DNA of 64,000 nucleotides, from assembly GCA_003247575.1 (NCBI GenBank), contig QJZC01000038.1:1-64000 (forward strand). Reading direction: 5' to 3'. Made by a program: the position numbers and the translations under genes. Source of the DNA: Pseudomonadota bacterium. Its GTDB lineage: Bacteria; Myxococcota_A; UBA9160; SZUA-336. Below the pieces are notes generated by a model, which saw only the letters and a list, made by a program, of their open reading frames with translations, ran no database searches and was not told the origin of the DNA. Positions 6,960-17,100 of this stretch are shown one piece after another (positions within the stretch are counted from its first letter, which is position 1; each line of letters starts with the position of its first letter).

Positions 6960-9900
6960 ATGCGCTCGAAGTCCCAGACGCTTGCCAGCTTCCTTCCCCG
7001 ACTGGGTGTGCAAACCGCCAAGCGCGGCCTGGCAGTACCCGACGCCGCGGACTGCCTCACGTGTGGGCTGCTGTTCGCTGATATCGCAGGTTTCACTCCG
7101 CTGACGGAGCGCCTCGTCGCACAGCGCGGGGCCGAAGGAGCCGAAGAGCTCGCTCGCTGCCTGAACCGCGTCTTCGGCGAGCTGACCGACCTCGTGGACC
7201 ACTATGGCGGCGACACCCTGAAGTTCGCTGGAGATGCACTTCTGGCAATCTGGCGCGCCGGCGAGCACCCGCTCGATCTACAGGTGCTGCGTGCGACGGA
7301 CTGCGCGGTAGCACTCCAACGCAGCCTCCACGAGGTACGTGTCGGCGAAGGTCTCGAGCTCAGCCTGAAGATCTCGATCGCCGCGGGCGACATCTCCGTG
7401 TCCCCGCTCGGTGGCCTGCGCAATCGCTGGGAGCTGCTCCTGGTCGGGGCGCCACTCCGGCAGGTCGCACTCGCCAACGAGTGCGCACAAAGGGGTGCGA
7501 TCATCCTGTCGGAGGAAACCAAACAGCAGCTCGGAAATCGCTGCACGACCACTCGCGTCGGCGGCGGCTGGCAGCTCGATCAGCTCCTCGAACACGCACC
7601 GCTCGTTCAACCGCGCGTTCCCGATCTGGATTCCGATGACGAGCCCAAGCTGCGAGCCCTGGTGCCCGGAGCCATTCGCGAGCGCATCGACGCAGGCCTC
7701 TCCGAATGGATCGCAGAACTGCGGCGGCTGACGATCCTGTTCATTCACCTTCCCGACGTGACTGAATCACTCCCGCTCGAACGTGCTCAGCAGACCATGC
7801 AGGCCGTGCAGGAAGGTCTCTATCGATACGAGGGGAGCCTCAACAAGTTGAATGCCGACGACAAGGGCGTCGCCGTGCTCGCCGCCCTCGGGCTCCCCCC
7901 ATTCTTTCACGTCGACGACGCTGCGCGCGGAGTCCGCGCAGCCTGTGACATCGAGAGCGAACTCACTCGACTCGGATTTCGCTGCAGCATCGGAGTCACG
8001 ACTGGGATCGTGTTCTGCGGAGCCATCGGAGGCACCGACCGCCGCGAGTACACGATCATGGGGGATCCGGTCAATCTCGCTGCTCGCCTCATGATGAGTT
8101 CATCGAGCGGCGTGCGCTGCGATCGGCCCACCTATGAGCAAGCGGGCGCTCGCCAGGCCTTCGAATGTCTCGAACCGATCACGCTCAAGGGGAAGCAACA
8201 CGAGGTGGACGTCTTTCGACCCATCGACGTCTCTCGACCCGCTGCAGGGGTCGTCCGTACCCGGGCCGACTCGACCCACCGAGGGATCGTGCTCGTCGGT
8301 CGCGACGAACAACGCGCGCGACTCGAGCGCACCCTCGACTCGCTACTGTTGCGTCACGATGACCCGGCTGCGAAGGCGACACCCAGCGTTCTGATCACCG
8401 GACGCTCGGGAATGGGGAAGACCGCGCTGCTCGGCCACGTAGCGTCGCTCGCGGAAAGGCGGGGCATCACCGTGCTCCACACGTGCGCCGATGCACTCGA
8501 GCGCGGCACGCCCTATCACGCATGGCGCGAGATCGCGCTCCGCTTGTTCGAGGTAGATCCCACGGCTCCGCTCGAAGAGAGACGCGCCCAGGTCGAACGC
8601 ACGCTCGCGGCCTGCGGAGCACCGGTGCACATCGCTCCCCTCTTGAGCGCACTCCTCCCGCTCGGCGAGTGGAGCACCGAGTTCGTCGAGCGCTTCGAGG
8701 CACGCCAGCGCGCGCAGCAGACCCGCGACACCCTCTGTGCGGTACTCCAGGCGGCAGCCATACGGCAGCCGCAGCTCGTGATCGTAGAAGACATTCATGC
8801 CCTGGACTCCGCTTCGTGGTCCCTGACACGCGCCGTCCTGCACCAGGTTCCAGCCATGCTTTCGATGTTGAGCGTACGGGCTGACGAGATCGGAGTGCGT
8901 GAGGACCTGGCCGCCCTCGAGGCGGAAGCGGCACCCGAGCGGATCGATCTGCGCGAGCTCCCGAATCCCGCGATCCAGGAGATCATCCGCACGCGGCTCG
9001 GCGTGAGCGAGCTGCCGGATGCGATCGCAGCTGCAATCACCGAGCGCGCCGAAGGAAATCCACGCTTTGCGGAAGAGCTGGTCTTCGCATTGCGCGACTC
9101 CGGCACCCTGATCCTCTCGGGGACGCGCTGCCGCCTGCGCGCAGGCGCCGAGATTACGCGCGACGCACTACCGCCCACGCTCCAGGCTGCGCTCACGCGC
9201 CGCATCGATCGCCTCGGGGCAGCGGAGCAGCTGACCCTGAAGGTGGCGAGCGTGGTCGGGCCCGAATTCGATCTCGCTCCGCTGCGAGAAATCTATCCGG
9301 TCGAGATCGACCTACACGATCTTCGGGAGCACTTCCGCGAGCTCGAGCGCAGGGACCTGGCCGAGCCAGTAGAACGAAGCTCGAACGCCGATGGACCGGA
9401 CACTGCCCCGGAAGGCACCTATCGGTTCCGCAGCCGCATCGCGCAGCAGGTGGCCTACGATCTCATGTTGTTCTCGCAGCGGCGTAATCTGCATCGCAAG
9501 CTGGCCGTGTGGTACGAGGCTCGAGGTTCCGACCTGGCACCTCTCTACAGCATTCTGGCGCATCACTGGAAGACGGCTGCAGACGGCCCGAGCCCTACCG
9601 ACGAGGACATCCTGCGCGCGCTCGACTACCTCGAGCGGGCCGCCGCCCAAGCCGCCTATAACTTTGCCAACCACGACGCGATTCGCTTCTTCCGAGAAGC
9701 GCTCGAGCTCGTGTCGTGGTTGCCCGCAGAACCGGAACAGCGACTGCGCGAGCTGAACCTCCGGCTGGCACTCGGCCCGGTGCTCGTGTGCGCGACGAGC
9801 TGGGCCGCAACCGAGGTGGAGTCGAACTACCAGCGTGCGCTTGCACTGACCGACGAGGTAGGGCAGCCGGATCAGCGCTTCCAGGCCCTACGCGGGCTGT

Positions 9901-10772
9901 GGCAGTACCAGGTGGGCCAGGGAGACTACGCAGCCTCCGAGACCCTGGGCGAGCAGCTGCTCGCGGTCGCGCGAGCGAGCGACGACCGCAGCCTGCTGGT
10001 CGAGACCGAGCGAATGCTGGGGAACAACGCGTTCTGGCTGGGTGACCTGAGTCAGGCCTGCCTGCATCTGCGCGCTGCAGTTGCGTTCGACAACCCGGAT
10101 ACCGAAGGGGTTGAAGCCGCTCGCTACGGGCAGGATCCGGAGGTGGCAAACCGCGGCATCCTGGCTTGGGCCTTGTGCCTGGGCGGAGAACGCGAGGCAG
10201 GATTGCTCGAGGCCGAGCGAGCTTTCGAGCGCGCCCTGGCCCTCGATCATGCCTTCAGCCTCGCGTTCGCGATGGGGGCCAACATGTGGGCGCACTTCTT
10301 CCTCGAACAGCCCGAGGGGGCCCGCGACTGGGCGAAGCGTACGTTGGAGCTGACGCAGGCACGCGGCTTCGCCTACCTCGAGACGGCGTCACACGTCGTG
10401 CACGGCTGGGCTGCGAGTCGCCTCGACGACATGAATGGACTCGCCGAGATCGAAGCGGCCATCCAGGACTGGAGAGAATCGGGCAGCTCGATCGGCATCG
10501 CCGTCTTCCTGACCAGCCTGGCCGATGCCTACCGGGCCGCAGAGCGCTACGACCTCGCGGCCAGAGTTCTGGAAGACGAGCTCCTCGCGCAGCGCGGCGC
10601 CTCGGAAGGCTGGCTGGAGCCGTTCATCCGCTACCTCCGAGCGGCAATCGCCCGAGAGCTAGACCCGTCCACCGCAGATCCGATCCTGGCAGCGACCGCA
10701 GAGTTCGCGCGCATACGCGGTGCTCACTTGATCGAAGCGCGGGTCTCGAGGCTACGGGCGCGAGACGAGTGA
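6960..10772 (+). CDS. Soluble-adenylyl-cyclase-like protein: two cyclase domains, STAND-type ATPase, TPR
   Basis: A 1270-residue protein. Cyclase domain C1 (about residues 33-215) has FADIAGF with metal ligand Asp41 and GGDTLKFAGDALLAIW with Lys88 and Asp92. Domain C2 (about 240-405) has LNKLNADDKG, GVTTGIVFCGAIGGTDR and YTIMGDPVNLAARLMM, with Thr365, Asn372 and Arg376 at the adenine and transition-state positions. An NTPase follows with Walker A GRSGMGKT at 481-488, then a long helical TPR-type tail. This order, and motifs such as GGD-LKFAGDALLA-W, match mammalian soluble adenylyl cyclase (ADCY10), which is activated by bicarbonate and calcium. One composite active site from C1 plus C2 is predicted, making cAMP in the cytoplasm. 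The gene is divergent from a Crp-like regulator. The ATG at 6960 has no strong ribosome-binding site. Its end overlaps the convergent transpeptidase gene by 21 nt. Bicarbonate sensing is inferred from family knowledge. Confidence 0.9.
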   Translation: MRSKSQTLASFLPRLGVQTAKRGLAVPDAADCLTCGLLFADIAGFTPLTERLVAQRGAEGAEELARCLNRVFGELTDLVDHYGGDTLKFAGDALLAIWRAGEHPLDLQVLRATDCAVALQRSLHEVRVGEGLELSLKISIAAGDISVSPLGGLRNRWELLLVGAPLRQVALANECAQRGAIILSEETKQQLGNRCTTTRVGGGWQLDQLLEHAPLVQPRVPDLDSDDEPKLRALVPGAIRERIDAGLSEWIAELRRLTILFIHLPDVTESLPLERAQQTMQAVQEGLYRYEGSLNKLNADDKGVAVLAALGLPPFFHVDDAARGVRAACDIESELTRLGFRCSIGVTTGIVFCGAIGGTDRREYTIMGDPVNLAARLMMSSSSGVRCDRPTYEQAGARQAFECLEPITLKGKQHEVDVFRPIDVSRPAAGVVRTRADSTHRGIVLVGRDEQRARLERTLDSLLLRHDDPAAKATPSVLITGRSGMGKTALLGHVASLAERRGITVLHTCADALERGTPYHAWREIALRLFEVDPTAPLEERRAQVERTLAACGAPVHIAPLLSALLPLGEWSTEFVERFEARQRAQQTRDTLCAVLQAAAIRQPQLVIVEDIHALDSASWSLTRAVLHQVPAMLSMLSVRADEIGVREDLAALEAEAAPERIDLRELPNPAIQEIIRTRLGVSELPDAIAAAITERAEGNPRFAEELVFALRDSGTLILSGTRCRLRAGAEITRDALPPTLQAALTRRIDRLGAAEQLTLKVASVVGPEFDLAPLREIYPVEIDLHDLREHFRELERRDLAEPVERSSNADGPDTAPEGTYRFRSRIAQQVAYDLMLFSQRRNLHRKLAVWYEARGSDLAPLYSILAHHWKTAADGPSPTDEDILRALDYLERAAAQAAYNFANHDAIRFFREALELVSWLPAEPEQRLRELNLRLALGPVLVCATSWAATEVESNYQRALALTDEVGQPDQRFQALRGLWQYQVGQGDYAASETLGEQLLAVARASDDRSLLVETERMLGNNAFWLGDLSQACLHLRAAVAFDNPDTEGVEAARYGQDPEVANRGILAWALCLGGEREAGLLEAERAFERALALDHAFSLAFAMGANMWAHFFLEQPEGARDWAKRTLELTQARGFAYLETASHVVHGWAASRLDDMNGLAEIEAAIQDWRESGSSIGIAVFLTSLADAYRAAERYDLAARVLEDELLAQRGASEGWLEPFIRYLRAAIARELDPSTADPILAATAEFARIRGAHLIEARVSRLRARDE

Positions 10773-11867
10773 GGCGTCGGCTGGCTGTGCCACGGCTCGA
10801 TTCGAGAACAGTGCTCGGAGCGTATCGAGCACACTCGGAGCAGAGGGCTGCGCCGTGACCAGTGGATTGGTGATCCGGGTCGGGATTCCCCGCCGCTCGC
10901 TGACGACTAGGTTGACCCGCTCCCAATCAATCCGGGCGACCTGATCCCCGGCTGCCCGCTCGATCCGCTCACGCAGATCGGTCGGGGGATCCACTGGCGT
11001 CAGCTTTCGTTCCTCTTCGAACACGGTCGCCTGATCCATCGTGAGATGCGCCTCGAGGTAGAGCTCGCCATCGAGCCAGCCGACTAGGATCGGTTCGTTC
11101 TCGACGCGTACCGGCATTCCCTTGTCTACCAGAGGGAACAGCTCGACGATGTCTTCCGGGTACAGACGGATGCATCCGCGGCTCACCCGCCGTCCGATCC
11201 CGTAGGGCTCGTTCGTCCCGTGGATCAGAATCGCCTGCCAACCGAGATAGATGGCGTGGGTTCCGAGGGGATTGTCCGGACCTGGCGGCACCACGGACCC
11301 AAGATCTTCATAGTCCTTGCGCGCGGTCGGCCCGGGGTACCAAGACGGGTCCTTCTTCTTGCGCACGACCTTGGTGGCACCCACCGGAGTCTTCCACCCA
11401 TCACGGCTCACGCCAATGGGAAAGCTGCGCGCATCCTCGCCCTTGCGGAACAGGAACAGCCGCTGGCTCGCGAGGTTGATCACGATCCCGTCGCGCGGAT
11501 CCGGCGGAAGCACGAAGGCCGTGGGAAGCAGGATCTCGCGCTCGCCGGGAACCCACGGGTCGACTTCGGGATTCGCGGACACCAGTTCGAGGTATCCGAG
11601 GTCGTGCGTGCGCGCGAGGTCGATCAGCGTGTCGTCGCTCGAGACCTCGAGCCGCTGTACGCGCCCGAGCAGGTCCGAAGGACCTGCCTCTGACGACTCC
11701 GGCAGGTCGATACGCGTCGAGGCGCACGCGCTCACGGCAATGCTCATCCCCAACGCAAGGCAGGCACGAAGTGCGGGACGCAAACGGAAACCTACGCTGT
11801 CTGTATGCAAAGTGAGCAGAGTCTGCATGGTACGCACAGTCTCTCCTGGCCTCCGGTCGACGTCCAT
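10752..11867 (-). CDS. L,D-transpeptidase (ErfK/YbiS/YkuD family), lipoprotein-like signal
   Basis: Up to 371 residues. A hydrophobic N-terminal segment ends in MSIAVSACAS, a lipobox-like site. Residues 75-120 resemble a LysM unit (DDTLIDLARTHDLGYLELV). The YkuD catalytic domain (about 125-265) contains IHGTNEPYGIG and VSRGCIRLYPEDI, with catalytic Cys232 in the SxGCxR motif. Such enzymes make 3-3 peptidoglycan cross-links or attach lipoproteins to diaminopimelate in the periplasm. The start may be 11867 or ATG at 11828, which gives a tidier signal peptide; neither has a clear ribosome-binding site. The next gene upstream on the same strand encodes an OprI/Lpp-like protein ending in Arg-Lys, a likely substrate. 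An AmpG-like permease lies beyond it. Confidence 0.9.
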   Translation of the reverse strand: MDVDRRPGETVRTMQTLLTLHTDSVGFRLRPALRACLALGMSIAVSACASTRIDLPESSEAGPSDLLGRVQRLEVSSDDTLIDLARTHDLGYLELVSANPEVDPWVPGEREILLPTAFVLPPDPRDGIVINLASQRLFLFRKGEDARSFPIGVSRDGWKTPVGATKVVRKKKDPSWYPGPTARKDYEDLGSVVPPGPDNPLGTHAIYLGWQAILIHGTNEPYGIGRRVSRGCIRLYPEDIVELFPLVDKGMPVRVENEPILVGWLDGELYLEAHLTMDQATVFEEERKLTPVDPPTDLRERIERAAGDQVARIDWERVNLVVSERRGIPTRITNPLVTAQPSAPSVLDTLRALFSNRAVAQPADASLVSRP

Positions 11868-12275
11868 CCCTCAGACGATGTCCCCAGCCTACCAGACGGG
11901 AGGCGCTGCGTCCCCTCCACTGACGGGGATGGCAACGAGCGTAGCGACTCGCTGCCCCTGCGATCCGTCTGGTTCCGAAACCTTCGAGCTCCGAATCACT
12001 TCGGGCTCCGGACCACTCGGCGCAGATGCGCACGGGACCGCTCGGCTTGGGCTCGCGCCGGAGCCTCGCAGGGACGTCCCCACACCCCCTAAGCGAGACT
12101 CAACGGCGCGAAGCACCGGACGCAAGCAGCTCGTCCGCAGCAGCAGTGCGACTACGGACGCCAGCTTCTGTTGCACGGCACCGCGGGCCTCACCCATACA
12201 CCGCAACGAGAGCAGCGACAGCCGGGTTTGTGCGCGGCCCAGGATCCAGCCCAGGCGGAGCCGATGCCTTGCGAG
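11868..12275. other. 408-nt intergenic region, no convincing gene
   Basis: It lies between two minus-strand genes. A minus-strand frame at 11889-12206 could encode 105 residues, but its composition (Ser, Gly and Arg rich, no fold pattern, no ribosome-binding site) looks like chance in GC-rich DNA. No strong hairpin or promoter was seen. It presumably carries the transpeptidase promoter. Confidence 0.5.
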
Positions 12276-12596
12276 CTACTTGCGCAGTGAGCGCGAGAAG
12301 ACCTTCTCTGCCTTGGCGCTGGCCTCGCGAGCTTCCTCGGCCGCCTGGCGCGCCTCGCTGGCCGCCCGCTCTGCGGTCTGCGCGGCATCCTTGGCGGTCG
12401 CGCTCGCATTGCGTGCCTCGAGCGCTGCCGACGAGGCGGTGGATTCAGACTTCTCTGCCAACTTCCGAACCTCTTCGAGCTCGGCCCGCACCTCTTCCAG
12501 AGCTGCATTGGTTGCGCATCCGGTACCCGAAGCCAGGACCAAAAATCCGAGTGCGACTCCGGCCACGCGGCCCGATCGACCTACCATTCCACTCAT
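12276..12596 (-). CDS. OprI/Lpp-like alanine-zipper outer-membrane lipoprotein
   Basis: A 106-residue protein. The signal peptide ends in the lipobox ASGTGCATN, predicting lipidation at Cys27. The mature part is one uninterrupted helix with heptad-spaced small residues (SEARQAAEEAREASAKAEK), the alanine-zipper coiled coil of Pseudomonas OprI and related to E. coli Lpp. It ends RSLRK; a C-terminal Lys is the residue that L,D-transpeptidases link to peptidoglycan. The ATG at 12596 has GGAG with 6-nt spacing. The transpeptidase gene follows on the same strand about 400 nt downstream. Predicted role: tethering the outer membrane to peptidoglycan. Covalent linkage is inferred from the C-terminal Lys. 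Confidence 0.85.
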   Translation of the reverse strand: MSGMVGRSGRVAGVALGFLVLASGTGCATNAALEEVRAELEEVRKLAEKSESTASSAALEARNASATAKDAAQTAERAASEARQAAEEAREASAKAEKVFSRSLRK

Positions 12597-12749
12597 CCTC
12601 GTCTCCTCAAATCTACCGGCCGATCGAGGACGCCCTCGCCCCCGCCCAACCGATGACAGAAACTAGGTGGGAACGTTCGCTCAACGTAGTGAGCGCGATC
12701 ACATCCAATCGAGAGATTCTCTCTACAGCCCCGGAGATGCACTGGGCCG

Positions 12750-14162
12750 ATGCCCTCACCTAGATCTTCACATCCCCAGACGTCGAACGCTTCGTGGTTG
12801 CGCAATCCCATCTTCCGACAGCTCATCAGCCGGCGTATGGGACTGTGCGTCGTCACCGGATTCTCCTGCGGGATGCCCCTCTACGTGCTCGAGAATCTGA
12901 TTCCGACGTGGCTCCGCGACGTAGACATCGACGTGCGCGCCATCGGGTGGCTCTACCTGGTGACACTGCCCTACTCGCTGAAGCTGCTCTGGGCTCCGTT
13001 TCTGGACTACTACGCCCCCCCGATGTTCGGGCGCCGCAGGGGCTGGGCCATGCTCGCCCAGCTGGTGCTACTGCCTGCGATCGCATCCCTCGCCTGGCTC
13101 GACCCCCAGGCTTCGATCGTCGGAGTCGGAGTGGTCATGGGCATCACCGCGTTCGCGAGCGCCAGTCAGGACATCGTGCTCGACGCCTACCGGCGCGAGA
13201 TCCTATCGGACGACGAGCTCGGGCTCGGAAACTCGGTGTTCGTCCAGGCATATCGGCTGTCGTCGCTGGTACCGGGCTCGCTCGGATTGATCCTGGCCGA
13301 GCAGGTCTCATGGAGTTTCGCCCAGCTCGTGGTCGCGAGTTTCATGGGCGTTGGCCTGCTCACGTCATGGCGTATGGCCGAACCGCCGATCGAGACACCC
13401 GCACCCGAAGACAAGGCGCAAGGAGACCAGACCGACACAGAGCCCGGGTCGTCTCCGCTCTATCGCGCCGGATCGAAGCGCCTCGCTCACTCGCTCTTGC
13501 TCTACACGTTCGAGCCGCTGCGCGCTCCGCTGCAAGAGTTCTTCCGGCGAGACGGCGCGTCGAGCGCGCTTCTGATCCTCGCGTTCCTGCTGCTGTACAA
13601 GCTGGGGGACAGCATGGCGACGGCGCTGGCGAGCCCGTTCTACCTCGACATCGGGTTTACGCCGTCCGAAATCGGGGTCATCGTCAAGAGCGTCTCCCTC
13701 GCTGCCTCGATCGCAGGAGGCCTGATCAGCGGCCTCGTCATGCTCAAGACGGGGATCAACCGAGCTCTCTGGATCTTCGGCTTCGTGCAGTGGATCTCGA
13801 TTCTCGGCTTCGCGTGGCTGGCGCGCGCGGGCCCCGACCCCTGGGTGCTTTCGCTGGTCGTCGGCTTCGAGTACCTGGGCGTGGGACTCGGCACGACGGC
13901 CTTCGTCGCATTCCTCGCTCGCTCGACGCGCCCCCCGTACACCGCATCGCAGCTCGCCCTGTTCACGTCGATGACCGCGATCCCGCGTACTCTGCTGCGA
14001 TCCACGACCGGGGAGCTGATCGCCTGGCTCGGCTACTTCGACTACTTCCTACTGTGCAGCCTGTTGGCAGTGCCGGGGCTGCTCCTACTACCCAAGGTCG
14101 CCCCGTGGCGAAGCGAACGACCGATCACCGGCGCGAGCGGCGACCAACGCCGCCAGCAGTGA
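12750..14162 (+). CDS. ampG: AmpG-like MFS muropeptide permease
   Basis: A 470-residue protein with about 12-14 membrane segments. AmpG signatures are present: FSCGMPLYVLENLIPTWL in the first segment, LLWAPFLDYYAPPMFGRRRGW in the loop after segment 2, and ASASQDIVLDAYRREIL in segment 4. AmpG imports anhydro-muropeptides from the periplasm for cell-wall recycling. The N-terminal 30 residues before the first segment are poorly conserved, so the exact start is uncertain; no good ribosome-binding site precedes the ATG at 12750. It is divergent from the OprI-like gene and close to the L,D-transpeptidase, making a peptidoglycan-related group. Its last 75 nt overlap the convergent hybrid kinase gene. 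Some AmpG relatives transport other substrates, so the specificity is inferred. Confidence 0.82.
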   Translation: MPSPRSSHPQTSNASWLRNPIFRQLISRRMGLCVVTGFSCGMPLYVLENLIPTWLRDVDIDVRAIGWLYLVTLPYSLKLLWAPFLDYYAPPMFGRRRGWAMLAQLVLLPAIASLAWLDPQASIVGVGVVMGITAFASASQDIVLDAYRREILSDDELGLGNSVFVQAYRLSSLVPGSLGLILAEQVSWSFAQLVVASFMGVGLLTSWRMAEPPIETPAPEDKAQGDQTDTEPGSSPLYRAGSKRLAHSLLLYTFEPLRAPLQEFFRRDGASSALLILAFLLLYKLGDSMATALASPFYLDIGFTPSEIGVIVKSVSLAASIAGGLISGLVMLKTGINRALWIFGFVQWISILGFAWLARAGPDPWVLSLVVGFEYLGVGLGTTAFVAFLARSTRPPYTASQLALFTSMTAIPRTLLRSTTGELIAWLGYFDYFLLCSLLAVPGLLLLPKVAPWRSERPITGASGDQRRQQ

Positions 14163-17100
14163 GTTCTGATCGATGGGCTTGATCGCAAACCCATCGAAGC
14201 CAGCCTCGCGGCACCGCTGGCGCTCGAAGTCGGTGGCGTGGGCGGTCAGTGCGATGACCGGACGCATGAACCCGGCATCGCGCAAGGTCTGCGTCGCCTC
14301 GTAGCCGTCGACCTCCGGCATTTGCAGGTCCATGAGGATCACGTCGAACGGCTGTTGCTCGGCCTCCGCGAAAAGCGCGCGCCGCAGGGCGAGCTCCCCA
14401 TTCTCGACCAATACCGCGTCGGCCCCCAGGCGCTTGAGCAGATGCCCGATCAGCCTGCGGTTGTCCGCTCCGTCCTCCGCTACCAGGATCCGGAGATCGA
14501 GTCGCGCGGGATGTACCGCGTGCTCGACCTCTGAAGCTCGCTCGTCTGCTTCATCGGCGGCCTGCGCCACGTACTCCGCGACCGGAATGATCACGCTCGA
14601 CGCGGCTCCGCGACGACGCAGATTCGCCAGCTCCAGCCGCCCACCGAGGGCGTCCACCAGGCGCTTGCAGAGCGACAGGTGCAGATCCAGGCGCACCGAG
14701 TCCTCGCCAGCTCCCGCCTCCGGCTCCGACCCGTGAAGCGCGACGTCACTCACCTCCTGCCTCTCGATCCGCAGCACGAGCTGGTGCGGATCGGACGAGG
14801 TCCGCACGCCGCCAGAGACCTTGAGTAGGCCTTCATCGCAGACCGTGAGTGCGTGCTCGACGAAGGCGTTGAACGCCTGCTCACTTCTCACGGCATCCCC
14901 GACGACCCAATCCGGGATGGGGCTCTCGAGGATCCCCTCGATCTCGAGCACACCGTCCAAACCCTGCTCCTCGGCACGCTCGACCACCTGCAGCAGCAGC
15001 TCTGCAGGACTGAAGCGGGTCGCAAGCCGCGCTCGCGCCGACCCCTGGCCAACACTGGGCCCCGCCGCCTGCGCCGGGTCGGCCGCTTGCGGCGTGCCCA
15101 CCTCGCTGCTCGCAGCGCCCTTCGCGTCGTCGGACCTTGCGTAGTAATCGGATAGGGAATCCACACCGAGTTCGAGCAACTGAGCCCAGCTCTCGATCAG
15201 CGCGAGCATGCGGTGTCCATGCCGCCGGAACTCCGACAGGTGACGCCTCGTCGCCCTCGGCGGCCCGAGCCAAGGCCGCCTCGCGAGGTCCGAGGAGGCA
15301 CTGCGACCCGCGCTCGAAATGTCTTCGAGCATGACATCCGCGAAACCGAGGATCGAAGTCAACGGAGTCCGGAGCTCGTGCCCGACCTGAAGACAGATCG
15401 CCGCCTTCTCGCGCTCGCGGGATCCCGCGAGCGCGGCTTCCTGCTCCAGCTGCTGGCGCGCGCACGCAAGCCCTTCGAGGCGCACACACGTGGCACGGTC
15501 ATAGGCCCGGAACATGACGTAGGTCGTAGCTCCGATGCCGAGCAGACTGAACAGGTAAAGGTAGTGAGCCGATCCCTGGCCCACCCTCGCATACCAGCTC
15601 GCAGCGACGGGATCGAACCCTGCCGCTCCCGCGGCCGCCAGCCCGAGCGCAGCGAAGGTCCAGACGCTGGCCGCACGGCTTCCGAACGCGAGGATCGCAG
15701 CGGCTGGCACCAGAGCCGCCGCCAACGCGAGTAAGGACCGGGCGCCATCCACACGGAAGAGCCCGGCTGCAACCGTGGCCAGCACGCAGCCCAGCCCCAG
15801 ATGCTGGAGCCACACAAGCGAGTGACGAGAGGACGAGCCCTCTGGCTCTTCATGCTGACTGCGCCACTGGGTCGGGCGCACGCGCGCGCGACGTTCGCGC
15901 ACCCTGCCCCCGCCGCGCGCGTCTCTGCCCGCTTCAGCTGCGCCCCTCTCGGACTGGACAGGCAACAGCACGCTCGCATATAGGCGCTGCGAAGTCCCCT
16001 TCTCTAACACCTCGTCGTCGTCAGACGAGCGCAGCACGGACTCGAGCTCGGCACGCTGAATCTCGACACCGAGCAGCCGGGCCAACCCGTCGACCCGCAC
16101 GCGCGCGACCTCCGCTGCACGCAAGGTCGCGTAGGAGAGTGCGTCATCGGATTCCGTCTCCCCCTGCGGCTTTCCAGGCTCGGCACTCCTCGCGGGCGAC
16201 GGTCGAGCTTCTACCTCGAGCGCATCCGGCTCGGAGCACTGCACCAGGTCGAATGCGAGCCGCGCCCCGAGCGCACGCAGGATCAGCTGAAACGACCGAG
16301 CCTGCGAGACCTCGAACGCCTCCGCCGCGACGGCACCCAACACCTGCTTCAGCCGCGCGGGATCGGTATCCACGAGCTCGGGGAGCTCCGGCCCGAGCAC
16401 GAGCTCGAGCTCGTGCCCTTGGGCTTCGGCCTTGACCTGGAGCGTACTCACCAGCTCCTCTGCGAGCTTGCTGAGGGAGCAGCGCGAGGTGCGCAGCCGG
16501 AGTGTCCCGGCTTCGACCTCGGCCAGGTCCCCGAGGAGTTCGAGCGTCGCCTGCAGCCGACGAACGTTTCGCGTGATCGCGCTCATCGGGTTCACGTCGT
16601 CTGCCGCAGAGGCCGGGCTAGTCACCCCCGAGTGCGAACTCGTCGGCAGCGCTGCGCCGGACTCCGCCTCGCCCGACGCGCCGGCTCCTGACTGCGCAGA
16701 CGGGTCGGGGGCATCCGCCACCGCGCTTCCGGCAATCCGCTCCGAGACCTCGATCAGATTCACGAGCGGCTTTCGCAACATGCGGCTCAGCCGCAGCAGC
16801 GAGTCCTCACGGTTGCGCTTCACCCGATAGACGCGTTCCGCGTTCCGCTCCAGGACGCGCGCGTGCGCTTCCGCGCGCTCCACACAGTCCCCGCGAGCCC
16901 GCTCACAGGCGAAGGCAGCACAGGTCAGCAGGGTCGCGACGACCAGCAGGTCGAGCGCATGTTGGGCTACGCTGAGACGCTGCCCTTCACCCAGTCCCAG
17001 CAGCGCACCGCCGAAGTACCACCAGGCCACGACCAACGAACTCGCTGCGAACCAGAAGCGGCCGGCAGATCCGCCCAGGAGACCCCGCAGCACGGCTGGA

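Noticed and set aside
11889..12206. A 105-residue minus-strand frame in the transpeptidase leader.
   Set aside because: Low-complexity composition, no ribosome-binding site and no fold pattern; not enough to call a gene.
12794..14182. A 462-residue plus-strand frame nearly as long as ampG.
   Set aside because: It is the other frame of ampG; it is Arg-rich and lacks membrane segments, while the ampG frame carries family motifs.
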